From positions 620,001 to 684,000 of the forward strand of contig NC_050730.1 of NCBI RefSeq assembly GCF_014133895.1: a DNA stretch of 64,000 nt, given 5' to 3'. The position numbers and the translations under genes were made by a program. The notes beneath the pieces are model-generated. The model did not search any database. It was not told the origin of the DNA and was given only the letters and a program-made list of their open reading frames with translations. Positions within the stretch are counted from its first letter, which is position 1, and each line of letters begins with the position of its first letter. The DNA is from Torulaspora globosa (taxonomy: Eukaryota; Ascomycota; Saccharomycetes; Saccharomycetales; Saccharomycetaceae). Shown here one piece after another: positions 55,638 to 64,000 of the stretch.

Positions 55638-58600
55638 ATGGATGAGCGTTCGATAAGACGAACTCTCTTGAGCACTTCGGCTGATGAAAAACGGCTGTAT
55701 AGAGCTAGAATTAGGAAATTCAGAAAATCTCATAGCTTATATGTTATTTTGCTAGCGTCGTTGGCACTTTTGCAATTCATTGCAATCGCCTTTTTCACTA
55801 GAGGCTTTCTGTTGGCTCGACGGGTCCTTGATGATGTCGGGATCAAGACAGAGGATTATGGGAAGTTCGAAAAAGCGGTGGTGTTGGTGGTGGATGCGAT
55901 GAGATTTGATTTCGTGATACCTGTAGATCCCGAGGAGCCTGGCTTCAACCACAATTACCATAACAATATTGACGTGCTCTATGAGAGTCTGTTTCGTGAA
56001 CATGGTTCGTCTTTGCTTTTGAAATTCATTGCTGATCCTCCTACTACGACTCTGCAGAGGTTGAAGGGCTTAACTACGGGTTCACTACCGACTTTTATCG
56101 ATGCAGGGTCCAATTTCGATGGTAGTGTTATCGATGAAGATAATCTGATAAAGCAGATGTTTCAACAGGGCAAGCAAGTTTATTTTGCCGGCGACGATAC
56201 GTGGGACAAGCTCTTTCATCCTTTCTTGTCTTCCGAGAGTGTGCCCTACGAGTCATTGAACGTGTGGGACTTGGATACCGTCGACAATGGGGTCATATCC
56301 TACTTCCGCGAACATCTCATAGACCGAGCGGATCCAGGATGGGATGTGCTGATTGGGCATATGTTGGGAATCGACCATGTGGGCCATAAGTACGGCCCGA
56401 ATCATTTTACTATGCGCGAGAAGCAGTTGCAGGTTAACGAATTTATTGGTCTGATAATGGCCGCTATAGATGATGACACGGTACTGATAGTCATGGGAGA
56501 TCATGGAATGGATCATACTGGTAATCATGGAGGTGACTCTGTCGATGAACTCGAGAGTGCTTTGTTCCTGTATACCAAGAGGCCAGGAATGTGGAGCCAT
56601 CTAGAACCTGAGGCATACAACATTTCTAAACTAGGAGCAGACTATAGACAGATTAACCAAATCGATTTGGTACCGACGATCTCTATCCTACTCGGCTTAC
56701 CGCTTCCGTTCAACAGTCTTGGATGGCCCGTCGATGAAATCGCAAGCACAAAAGAAGAAAGGGATTTCTATGCTAGAATCACACTGGAGCAATTGGAGTT
56801 GTATAAGCGAACAAGTGATATGATCACTAATTCTGAGAAGGCTCGTGCATTAGAAGAAGCATGGAACAGAGCAATTAAGGATCCCTCGCTTGCTGCATCA
56901 TATCAAAGCCAGTTCCTCGAAGTTTGTAAGGATTTGTGGACCAGATTCGATTATTGGAGTATAGGAACGGGTATTATTCTTTTAACGATATCGCTAGTCC
57001 TTTTACTTTCTATCATGAAGTTGATACCGTCTATTGTGGTGGGCCAAATGGTTTCTGAGTTTGCTCCGTGGATTGCAATAATGACTCTCGTTTCTAATGC
57101 CTGCCTTCATGGACTTTTTTATGTTTTCAAACAGCCGGCTTTTCTTGAAGATGTTCTTTGGTGCTCATTACTTGCCACTGCCATTGGAATCATTGTTGGT
57201 TGCTTCATTCCGGTGTTTGACCGGTACAGTTTAAAGTGGATACTGATTAGATTTTTCGAGGATTTGTCCGATTATTGGTCTAGAATCGGTGCACTTTTGT
57301 TGACCCTTCATGCTATTTCATTTACCTCTAATTCTTTCACGATTTGGGAAGACAGAATTGTGAGCTTTCTGCTTATCTCACTGGGCATGCTCACTCTGTA
57401 TGAGTTCGTCTTCCTGCCCAAACGGGAATCAACATCTGCTTTACTGACGGCTGCGATCAGCGAAAAGCAAGGCACCACATCTGGGGTCCGTCAATCAACT
57501 GCAAACTCAGATTCATTACCTTTAACGAGATTTGCACGCTTGCTTGGGGTCTATCATTCCATCGTACTGATAGTCTGCACAAGAATTGCATCCATGATCT
57601 CTATATGTCGAGAAGAGCAAGGCCAATACTGTGTACCGACCTTTACAACAAAGAACAATTACTCTTTGTGGTGTATGGGACTCTGCCTTTTGACTGTGGC
57701 CTTGATACCTTCATGCATAAAAGGTTATTACAACCTTTCTTTATCGTACCAAGCGGCTGCACCTATCTGGATTGATTTCTTCTTGAAAGGTGTCCTTCTG
57801 ACTAATTTTGTCTATTGGACCTTGACAGCGCTAGAAAACAATGCCATCGGATTATCATGGAATGTTTCAATTTTCAAATTTACTATTGCCAGAATAATCG
57901 CAGGCTTTTCCTTGATTGCATCAAACATAGGTTGGATGATGGGGCCTCTGTGTGTTAAACTCAACATCCACAACACGGATGCCAAATCTCATCAAGCAAC
58001 AATATTGGGATACGCAAATGCGTATGGTGCTCAATTCTTCCTGCTGGTGATCAATGCTCTCATGGCAATCATATTATTCAACAAACCATTGGCACAAATT
58101 TCTCTGTACTTGATGTGCAACCAATTGCTATCTATATTAGAAATCATTGACCTTCTAAAACTGAAAGAAAACATTATAGGGCCTTTCGCTTTGGCGCTTC
58201 TAGCCTACTCACAGTTCTTCAGCACTGGTCATCAGGCAACAATCCCTTCTGTTCAATGGGATATTGGTTTTACACTGTCGGAGACAATCACATTTCCGTT
58301 TACTCAACTAGCAATCATTTTAAACACTTTCGGTCCTCAAATTTTGGTTGCACTCTCTGTGGCTCTCGTAACGCTTTGGAAACAACAGCCAGATGTGTTG
58401 AAACCACAGACGCTTTTGGGCAGAATAGTTTCCAACTGCGGTTCTCTATTGGTTTATAACACAGTGCTATGTCTGAGTTCCTTTGTTTGGGTTACTCACT
58501 TCCGCCGACATCTGATGGTTTGGAAGATCTTTTGCCCAAGATTTCTATTCGCTAGTATGAGCTTGATTGCTGTGCAAATCGTCGTCACGTTCGGAACCGT

Positions 58601-58655
58601 GGCATTCGCCAGCGGAAGAATCATAAGGCAGATTAACGACATTTTTTGGAAGTGA
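55638..58655 (+). CDS. GPI13: GPI ethanolamine phosphate transferase 3
   Basis: 1005 residues, ortholog of S. cerevisiae Gpi13 (YLL031C, 1017 aa; PIGO in mammals), the ER enzyme that adds phosphoethanolamine to the third mannose of the GPI anchor, the link to protein. One N-terminal helix (about 35-60) anchors a lumenal alkaline-phosphatase-like domain with VVLVVDAMRFDF (metal-binding Asp, about 84-95), GHMLGIDHVGHKYGP (about 240) and MGDHGMD (about 286). About a dozen membrane helices make up residues 435-1000. It converges on SNF6 with 110 nt, whereas in S. cerevisiae YLL032C is the neighbour. Confidence 0.95.
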   Translation: MDERSIRRTLLSTSADEKRLYRARIRKFRKSHSLYVILLASLALLQFIAIAFFTRGFLLARRVLDDVGIKTEDYGKFEKAVVLVVDAMRFDFVIPVDPEEPGFNHNYHNNIDVLYESLFREHGSSLLLKFIADPPTTTLQRLKGLTTGSLPTFIDAGSNFDGSVIDEDNLIKQMFQQGKQVYFAGDDTWDKLFHPFLSSESVPYESLNVWDLDTVDNGVISYFREHLIDRADPGWDVLIGHMLGIDHVGHKYGPNHFTMREKQLQVNEFIGLIMAAIDDDTVLIVMGDHGMDHTGNHGGDSVDELESALFLYTKRPGMWSHLEPEAYNISKLGADYRQINQIDLVPTISILLGLPLPFNSLGWPVDEIASTKEERDFYARITLEQLELYKRTSDMITNSEKARALEEAWNRAIKDPSLAASYQSQFLEVCKDLWTRFDYWSIGTGIILLTISLVLLLSIMKLIPSIVVGQMVSEFAPWIAIMTLVSNACLHGLFYVFKQPAFLEDVLWCSLLATAIGIIVGCFIPVFDRYSLKWILIRFFEDLSDYWSRIGALLLTLHAISFTSNSFTIWEDRIVSFLLISLGMLTLYEFVFLPKRESTSALLTAAISEKQGTTSGVRQSTANSDSLPLTRFARLLGVYHSIVLIVCTRIASMISICREEQGQYCVPTFTTKNNYSLWCMGLCLLTVALIPSCIKGYYNLSLSYQAAAPIWIDFFLKGVLLTNFVYWTLTALENNAIGLSWNVSIFKFTIARIIAGFSLIASNIGWMMGPLCVKLNIHNTDAKSHQATILGYANAYGAQFFLLVINALMAIILFNKPLAQISLYLMCNQLLSILEIIDLLKLKENIIGPFALALLAYSQFFSTGHQATIPSVQWDIGFTLSETITFPFTQLAIILNTFGPQILVALSVALVTLWKQQPDVLKPQTLLGRIVSNCGSLLVYNTVLCLSSFVWVTHFRRHLMVWKIFCPRFLFASMSLIAVQIVVTFGTVAFASGRIIRQINDIFWK

Positions 58656-58765
58656 TTACGTAGGCTTCCTCCGACAATTGTAAAATTACTCACACGTAGA
58701 AATTAGATAGTGAAACTCATAACTAACAGTACAGTTTCATGATCTGTCGCCAAACGTTTAGAACC

Positions 58766-58887
58766 CTAAAAGAATGCTGTATCAAGCTCACCGAAGTCGT
58801 CTTCAAAACCATTGTTGAACGGTTCATCGTCGAAACCTCCAAAAATGCTTTCTACCCCATCAGGGACTGGTTGCTGTGGTTGCTGTG

Positions 58888-58924
<37 letters not shown>

Positions 58925-59935
58925 CGACTGAGTTTGTGATACATTTTGGTCTTGCATCATTGGTTCACGCTGTTGCGGCTGCGCCAATACCGTTTGTTGC
59001 GGAGCTTGTTGGTTGAAGAACTGCTGGCCGTTATTCTGCAACTGCTCCTGCAGTTGCAAAGGATTCGAATTAGCGGTAATCTGTCCCTGCACCGCATACT
59101 GCGTATTAGCAATTGTGTGAGCCTGCGGGAACGATCCTTGATTGGATCCTGGGAATGCTAGATGCTCATGTAGTGTGTCCACCTGACCCATTCCATTTCT
59201 CTGCAACTGCTCAAGCTGCTTTTGCCTTTCTAGCTCTTCTCGTCTACGCTCTTCCTCCATTTCTTTCTTTCTCTTTTCCATCTCCATTAGACGTAGCTTC
59301 TCCTTTCTCGCCTCTTCCTCTTGCTTCGCTGCCAGCGCCTTTTTCCTTTCTTGTTCTAACCTTAGAGAATACTGTTCCCAATAATCCGCTGGTGCTTCCC
59401 TCATATCTCCTCGTAAATGGATGAACTTGTCATGATGGAACACAACCCTGCCCGTCTGACTTCGAAGATCAAATTCTCTGAGATATTCGTCCAAGATTGG
59501 CTCCGTTCCTTCACACCCATTTTCGGTTTTCGCCAGTTTATCTTTCAAAAATCGAAGTTTTCCATCCATGCCCCAAGTAAAGCGCTCCAGAGCCTCCTTG
59601 GCACCACGTAACTGCTCCCTCTGTGCCCTCAGCCTCTCTTTCATCGCTTCAAGAGTCTTGGAACTGGGAAACAGCGCCGGAGGACGAATTTTGTCGTTCG
59701 GAATCGGTTGAGTCATCAATACGTCCATGTACTCTGCGGATTTAACAAAGTTCATCAGCAGGTAAGATCTAAACGAAATGGTATCACTCTCATCATGAAT
59801 CGTGGTAGTCGACTGCTCCGGTTTCAGCCTCGAGCTTTCAAATCTTTGTTTTGCCCGTAGTTGTTGTTGTTGCTGCAGCTGCTGCTGCCGACTGGTTTTG
59901 GTATTAAAGGTTCGCCTTTTCCTTATAACTGCCAT
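58766..59935 (-). CDS. SNF6: Snf6, SWI/SNF chromatin-remodelling subunit
   Basis: 389 residues from the ATG at 59933-59935 (a TTG extends the frame five codons). Ortholog of S. cerevisiae Snf6 (YHL025W, 332 aa), a nuclear SWI/SNF subunit in the module that contacts activators. Diagnostic blocks: N-terminal AVIRKRRTF; HDESDTISFRSYLL (about 44-57); LRGDMREAPADYW (about 178-190); and the C-terminal acidic FEDDFGELDTAFF. Between them are a highly charged helical stretch (about 195-245, KQEEEARKEKLRLMEMEKRK...) and glutamine-rich regions including a pure Q12 run. The name rests on these blocks; it is a YHL025 gene set among YLL genes. Confidence 0.92.
58868..58931 (-). repeat. CAG/CAA glutamine repeat in SNF6
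   Basis: Mixed CAG and CAA codons encode a Q12 run (58889-58924) followed by QQP units. Mixed codons make it less prone to slippage than pure CAG. A second glutamine-rich patch (RQQQLQQQQQL) is coded near 59850-59890. Confidence 0.85.
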
Positions 59936-60379
59936 CACAAAAGGTCGCAAAAGCCGGCTAATTGATCACCTCAAGAGTATATAATGGCAATTATAACGCT
60001 TTATGGAGTCTTCATAGTCAACTTTTCTAGCTACCACTACTATGAACGGTGTCATATCATACGACAGCGAATCAGCTAAGGTTAATGCTTTCAATAAGCA
60101 TTCAAGAACCCGCCAAACGTTGGGTCTGAGTCGAAAGTCATCAGTTCTGATGGAGATGGTGCTCATTTAGATCAAATGCAGAGGATTACTATTTGATGGT
60201 TGCCTAAGGGCAAATTTGACATTGAGCTGGCTAGAGCCGGGTAACGGACATCGCGAACACATAATAGGTAATAGGAACACAAACAGACGAACTACACTGT
60301 TTACATTAGCGATACGGTGCTTGTAGGGTCTCGTTGAACGCCTTCCAACTGCAATTGATGTTCAAGTTTGCTCAAGGTT
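59936..60379. other. Divergent region SNF6 / YLL032C ortholog
   Basis: 444 bp with a Reb1 core on the minus strand at 60238-60244 and a short ATG-initiated frame that overlaps the start of the next gene. Confidence 0.45.
60238..60244 (-). promoter_or_regulatory. Reb1 site in SNF6/YLL032C promoter
   Basis: CGGGTAA, reverse complement of TTACCCG, 136 bp before the YLL032C-ortholog ATG. Confidence 0.5.
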
Positions 60380-60408
60380 ATGAATGTGCAGATATTCAGT
60401 CAGTTTGA
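60358..60408 (+). other. Overlapping upstream ORF at the YLL032C ortholog
   Basis: ATG at 60358 opens 16 codons ending at TGA 60406-60408, in a different frame from, and overlapping, the main ATG at 60380. If the transcript starts upstream of 60358 it would suppress main-frame initiation. Confidence 0.4.
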
Positions 60409-62503
60409 GACGTCGGTATTCTGTGATGCGCCGTTTATTTGCCGAACTGGTCGTCTTTGGAGAAGTTTGGACAAGAGACTCAGAGGGATAGATGCGGAGA
60501 AGGCCATTTATTTTATACCGTCCAATGCAGAAGACATCGTGCTGGTAAATGATGGAGTGCTCAAGTGGATTTATACGGTGACAGGCGTCGCTGAGGGCGG
60601 CTACATAGAGCCAACAATTTCCATTACGTCCGGGTTGAATGTCAACGAGGCTTCGCTTGTTGGGTTCTTCAGAAAAAGCCTGGATGAGTTATCAAAGGAG
60701 TTTGACGTGGAAATAGCGGCTCAAGGGAAAAATCAGGCGGACGGTTACGATGTTCACCTGATAGGTCTGGAATCGCATGTCCTGGCGGCAGAACCGCATT
60801 TTCGCTCATTGCTCGAACTGTATCAGGCTTCTACACATGGTGGTCCTGAGGTGTTTGTGGATTACTTTGAGTTGGATGGATATTCGTTAATACCGCTAGT
60901 AATTGGGGTGGATATGGCCAACATGCGACATTTATCTAGAACCTATAGGACGCAGGTTCGTCTTCCTCCTTTGGTTTCGCATTTTTCGAGTTCAGAAGGG
61001 GACGTCTGCAGACCTCATGTACTTCTATCAAGCGATGTTCATTCGCTGGTTTTATCCGCCAAGAAGGCGATTTTGGCCACAGTGGAGATGTCACAGTCAT
61101 CAATTTATTATCACAGGCTTGAAAACGTGTCACCGGGCAAGCTTCTCTTTATCCGGAAATATTACACATCTGAACTGAAGCGCATGATTATAAAGTACCA
61201 ATCCTTCATCAGAGTTACAGAGTCGTACGTTGAGTTTCAAGCTCCCTGCTCAACGTTATTGAACTCCGTGATCAAAGTTTTCACGATCAATATTCTGCAC
61301 CAAATAGTTGAGATCCAGATCACCCTTACTGATGATCACTCATTCACCCATGATGCGATTAGAGCTATCGTCTCCGATAGAGAATGCGGTCCTATTGTTG
61401 TAATGAAGCTTCCTGGCACTGAGTCACAACTAGTTTTAGTCAAGAATCACTCCTTCTTGCAGGTCGGTACAGCTTCCTGCGCGACAGCAAGACCTAAAAG
61501 CAATGAAGTCATGTATCATTTGTCATTGATCCTCAGAGCATTGCCACAAAACTCATTGAGACAGCTGAGAGCCATTTTTGAACTCCATACTGATTATGAA
61601 GAATTTATATCAGGGAAGAAAAACGGTAAAGTGACCCGTATCATGGAAACTGTTCCCAGCCTCATAAAGCTGGAGAAATTTCTGGAAGATGACAATCTTT
61701 TCCTCATCCTAACAGCTGACAATTTCAATGATTTTTCAAGCGCATTTTCCATGGTCCTCAACGAGTTGCCCGCTGAGGAATCCTTCTTTATACCGGAACT
61801 TTATCACAGGCCTGTGATAGGCGCTGGGGGATCTGTTATACAGGCAACTATGAAGAAGTACAACGTATTCGTCAGATTCTCGAATAGTTTTTTCCTCCCG
61901 CAGAATGATTTATCACACATACGGTATGACAACGTTATTATTCGATGTCCCTATAAAAACGTTTCCACAATACTAGAAGCAAAAAGAGAACTGAACTCTC
62001 TTGCCAGAGGATATGGCAATGCGCAAGCGAGAGTTTTGCTTCGATTTTCGCCTGGGCAGTACAGGCATATGCTATCGTTTAAACGCGGGGCCCAGATGAT
62101 TGGAGAAATCGAAAAAAATTACAGCGTATATATAATGTTCCCTTTCGAAGAACCAGCCAATGATTATCTTCTCGAAATTCGCGGCAATGACGAGAATCCA
62201 GCGGAAGCGGCTAAGGAGCTAATCAAAACTTGTTTTGGCATTGAAAGAGAACTGAAATTGAATAAACCCATTAAGCCAACGAATGACGTGTACAATAGCA
62301 TTGTCGTTCCTTTCAAACATGCTATGCAGATAGAGGTAACATTCTCGAAAAGCATTGTAAGGTTAACCTACGAGCAGGGCAGCTCGTTACTTCCCAAGGC
62401 GGTACAGATACTGACAGATTACCTCAAATCTCAAAATCTGAGAATAGTTTCAAAGGATGTCACTGTTGATTTCATTGTCACAAATGATAAGCCACTTATG
62501 TGA
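60380..62503 (+). CDS. KH-domain RNA-binding protein, YLL032C ortholog
   Basis: 707 residues from the ATG at 60380 (the frame extends upstream only to a TTG at 60368). Ortholog of S. cerevisiae YLL032C (825 aa), an uncharacterised KH-domain protein linked to the translation machinery by localisation studies, from memory. The N-terminus FCDAPFICRTGRLWRSLDKRL is a strongly kept block. A KH-like unit with a GAGG loop lies at about residues 478-510 (PVIGAGGSVIQATMKKYNVFVRFSN). A second possible KH repeat (FKRGAQMIGEIEKNYSVYIMFP, about 570-590) has the spacing but a degenerate loop. Convergent with IRC19. Confidence 0.88.
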   Translation: MNVQIFSQFETSVFCDAPFICRTGRLWRSLDKRLRGIDAEKAIYFIPSNAEDIVLVNDGVLKWIYTVTGVAEGGYIEPTISITSGLNVNEASLVGFFRKSLDELSKEFDVEIAAQGKNQADGYDVHLIGLESHVLAAEPHFRSLLELYQASTHGGPEVFVDYFELDGYSLIPLVIGVDMANMRHLSRTYRTQVRLPPLVSHFSSSEGDVCRPHVLLSSDVHSLVLSAKKAILATVEMSQSSIYYHRLENVSPGKLLFIRKYYTSELKRMIIKYQSFIRVTESYVEFQAPCSTLLNSVIKVFTINILHQIVEIQITLTDDHSFTHDAIRAIVSDRECGPIVVMKLPGTESQLVLVKNHSFLQVGTASCATARPKSNEVMYHLSLILRALPQNSLRQLRAIFELHTDYEEFISGKKNGKVTRIMETVPSLIKLEKFLEDDNLFLILTADNFNDFSSAFSMVLNELPAEESFFIPELYHRPVIGAGGSVIQATMKKYNVFVRFSNSFFLPQNDLSHIRYDNVIIRCPYKNVSTILEAKRELNSLARGYGNAQARVLLRFSPGQYRHMLSFKRGAQMIGEIEKNYSVYIMFPFEEPANDYLLEIRGNDENPAEAAKELIKTCFGIERELKLNKPIKPTNDVYNSIVVPFKHAMQIEVTFSKSIVRLTYEQGSSLLPKAVQILTDYLKSQNLRIVSKDVTVDFIVTNDKPLM

Positions 62504-62659
62504 CCGCTGCAAGCGGTCCTGCAATATTCTCCGCTGTGTTAGTGCTAAAGTCATAACAGTCAGGCTCAACTTCGTTGCCAAGTGCAATCAATTCATCAGA
62601 GATGCGACCGCGCTCTCTCCTTTATAAATGTCGACCTGTCAAGATTCTTTATAGAAGCG

Positions 62660-63274
62660 TTACAATCTAGTGCGCAACATTTCATTCAGATAAAGCAAGC
62701 TTATATCAAATTCGCCAAACGCTCTAAAACTCGCTGAAGAATCGCAGTTTCTGATGTGATTAAATCTCAGCTTCAAATCAGAGTAAGGATTACTTTTGCT
62801 CTTTCTTTTGGCTGCCTGACCAATCTCTGATGCTTTCTGATATTCCATCGTCAAAATATTTTTCAAGATCTGTCGACATGTCGTGTTGTCCCTCGCCAAA
62901 TCCCACTTCACTACAGCTGTCTCAGGGAGGTAAGTTACAGCTTTGGTGACAAATGTCAAGCTATTCCACACTTGTTCCTTAACGCTCGCGTTCGACGACT
63001 CTTTGAAGATTAAAGATCTTTTCAAATCATAATCCTCCACTTTAAATTTGTACCGAAGATAGTCAGTGTAGGTATCTCTGACCATTTTTCGACATGAAAC
63101 AAAGGGACGTAGTCTCATGAACCTGCGGTACAAGATTCTCATCAAAATTTCATCAGAAAGAGACCCATAATCCGCAGCAATTTCCTTCGGAACCAGATAT
63201 TTTGAATTGTTCTTGATCAGTGTGTAGTTTCCATTAATCAAAGCATTCCTCGTACAGATAGTATGCCATCTCAT
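62660..63274 (-). CDS. IRC19: Irc19/Rrg4-like protein
   Basis: 204 residues, ortholog of S. cerevisiae Irc19 (YLL033W, also RRG4, 230 aa), of unknown biochemical role but needed for respiratory growth and mitochondrial genome maintenance. Conserved blocks are YTLIKNNSKYLVP near 18, LYRRFMRLRPFVSCRKMVRDTY near 48, YLPETAVVKWDLARDNTTCRQILKN near 120 and the terminal LLYLNEMLRTRL. The N-terminus (MRWHTICTRNALING) is basic and could act in mitochondrial targeting. No known catalytic motif is visible. Divergent from RTC6 with a shared CACGTG. Confidence 0.92.
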   Translation of the reverse strand: MRWHTICTRNALINGNYTLIKNNSKYLVPKEIAADYGSLSDEILMRILYRRFMRLRPFVSCRKMVRDTYTDYLRYKFKVEDYDLKRSLIFKESSNASVKEQVWNSLTFVTKAVTYLPETAVVKWDLARDNTTCRQILKNILTMEYQKASEIGQAAKRKSKSNPYSDLKLRFNHIRNCDSSASFRAFGEFDISLLYLNEMLRTRL

Positions 63275-63361
63275 AAATCAGCTGTGGTCAGATTATAGAG
63301 CTTAGCGAGTTGACTATTCTGATCTGAAAGGTCTTATAGTTCTTACCTATTGGGTTCAAAT

Positions 63362-63369
63362 TCACGTGA
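63362..63369. promoter_or_regulatory. Cbf1-type E-box in IRC19/RTC6 promoter
   Basis: TCACGTGA, a perfect 8-base palindrome, 88 bp upstream of the IRC19 ATG and 156 bp upstream of RTC6; both genes serve mitochondria. Confidence 0.55.
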
Positions 63370-63524
63370 CTTGGTGAAGCTAGGTGAAAAAGGCTTGATC
63401 TTGAGCTAGATGGCTAGAAGATGCACTCTTCTGGCCTACCATAGGTGGTTCTGGTCGGTTAGTCGAGTAGTACTAGGTCCGTTTCGTATCCAGAGTAGTT
63501 GTATTCAAAAGGCCGTCCTTTCTC

Positions 63525-63800
63525 ATGTTACAGGGTTCGCTATTCACAATCTTGAAGCGGTCTGGTTCAGGACTTCTCAAAACGAGAAGCACGCCTTCAA
63601 TGGTTTTAATGAGATCGGGTATCACTCCACAAAGTTTTCCTTCGGCGGGTGGCCAGTTGATGACGCCCTTTTTGACCCGAGGCTTCAAGGTAAGGACGTC
63701 GGTGAAGAAATTCTGTAACGACTGCTACATTGTCAGACGTAAAGGTAGAGTATATGTTTATTGCAAGTCTAATGGGAAGCATAAGCAACGCCAGGGCTAG
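63525..63800 (+). CDS. RTC6: Mitochondrial ribosomal protein bL36m (Rtc6)
   Basis: 91 residues, ortholog of S. cerevisiae Rtc6 (YPL183W-A, 93 aa). A variable N-terminal half rich in Ser, Thr, Arg and Leu without acids serves as mitochondrial presequence; cleavage is plausible near residue 52. The mature bL36 part, [21 protein letters not shown] through [12 protein letters not shown], has the zinc-binding set C-x2-C, a further Cys and a His. A longer out-of-frame ATG frame (63410-63718) overlaps the start, so transcription presumably begins after 63410. It ends 56 nt from the RTT10 stop. Confidence 0.95.
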   Translation: MLQGSLFTILKRSGSGLLKTRSTPSMVLMRSGITPQSFPSAGGQLMTPFLTRGFKVRTSVKKFCNDCYIVRRKGRVYVYCKSNGKHKQRQG

Positions 63801-63856
63801 ACTGCCAGTATCTCCTGTATATATATACAATTATAGTACACATTTACCTCATTCGC

Positions 63857-64000
63857 TCAGCTCATCTGAACAACCGATAGCCCCACACCGCCTATGAGGG
63901 CGAGCTGAGCTGATTTGTCGATGGCGACGCAGTCAGACGATCCTGTATCGGCGATTGTTGTGTACGAGCTGTCGACTAGAACCAGTTTCTCTTCACTCAC
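63857..64000 (-). CDS. RTT10: Rtt10 (WDR6-type WD40 protein), C-terminal end only
   Basis: The last 47 codons of a minus-strand gene whose start lies outside the window; too short for most ORF lists. The frame reads from the window edge to TGA at 63857-63859 and encodes VSEEKLVLVDSSYTTIADTG and then IGGVGLSVVQMS, resembling the final beta-propeller strands of Rtt10/WDR6. The neighbour RTC6 is YPL183W-A and RTT10 is YPL183C in S. cerevisiae, which supports the call. Rtt10 acts with Trm7 in tRNA anticodon-loop methylation and in endosomal recycling. Confidence 0.7.
   Translation of the reverse strand: MSEEKLVLVDSSYTTIADTGSSDCVAIDKSAQLALIGGVGLSVVQMS

Noticed and set aside
57116..57126. ARS consensus-like TTTTATGTTTT
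   Set aside because: Lies inside GPI13 coding sequence; an 11-bp AT-rich match is expected by chance and no B elements were seen.
63410..63718. 102-codon plus-strand frame overlapping RTC6
   Set aside because: RTC6 in another frame is an unmistakable bL36m protein; the overlapping frame shows no similarity to anything.

Overview
The window is a gene-dense budding-yeast chromosome segment of the family Saccharomycetaceae. Nearly every long reading frame is a recognisable ortholog of a Saccharomyces cerevisiae gene. Genes are almost all uninterrupted, intergenic gaps are short, and the only intron I recognise is in a tRNA-Pro gene. Gene names below come from my recollection of the S. cerevisiae proteins and gene order, not from a search.

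The gene order points to a lineage that did not pass through, or does not show the gene loss that followed, the yeast whole-genome duplication. Genes that S. cerevisiae carries on two sister chromosomes are interleaved here on one. The left part alternates YBL and YBR orthologs (MRPL16, RFC5, APL3, YBL036C, IST2, POL12, STU1). The middle and right alternate YLL genes with YLR312-314 and YHL023-025 genes (DPS1, COX19, KNS1, ATG39, MRPL15, SPA2, CDC3, HIF1, POM33, SSA2, NPR3, RIM4, HSP104, ISA1, TPO1, FRA1, GPI13, SNF6, YLL032C, IRC19). A Torulaspora, Zygosaccharomyces or Lachancea type yeast fits; I cannot resolve the genus by reading alone.

Layout: 1-2.9 kb, the C-terminal end of CMR2 facing ECM3. 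3.9-20.4 kb, mitoribosomal MRPL16, clamp loader RFC5, AP-2 subunit APL3, the PLP-homeostasis protein, ER-PM tether IST2, polymerase alpha subunit POL12 and CLASP STU1. 20.7-28.8 kb, DPS1, COX19, KNS1, nucleophagy receptor ATG39 and MRPL15. 28.9-37.0 kb, polarity scaffold SPA2, septin CDC3, histone chaperone HIF1 and nucleoporin POM33. 37.9-40.5 kb, a highly expressed cytosolic Hsp70 (SSA) and two tRNA genes. 40.7-49.3 kb, NPR3, RIM4 and HSP104. 49.7-64 kb, ISA1, TPO1, FRA1, GPI13, SNF6, a KH-domain protein, IRC19, RTC6 and the end of RTT10.

No mobile element, LTR, CRISPR array, centromere or virus-derived sequence was seen. The genes are ordinary housekeeping genes. The most interesting signals are regulatory: three perfect pleiotropic drug response elements upstream of TPO1; a Mig1-type palindrome plus a stress element upstream of ATG39; multi-unit heat shock elements upstream of SSA and HSP104; MluI cell-cycle boxes upstream of POL12, SPA2 and HIF1; and two perfect Ume6 URS1 sites in places that no annotated early meiotic gene explains. 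One of these is followed by a TATA box and an ATG-rich leader far upstream of the Hsp70 gene.
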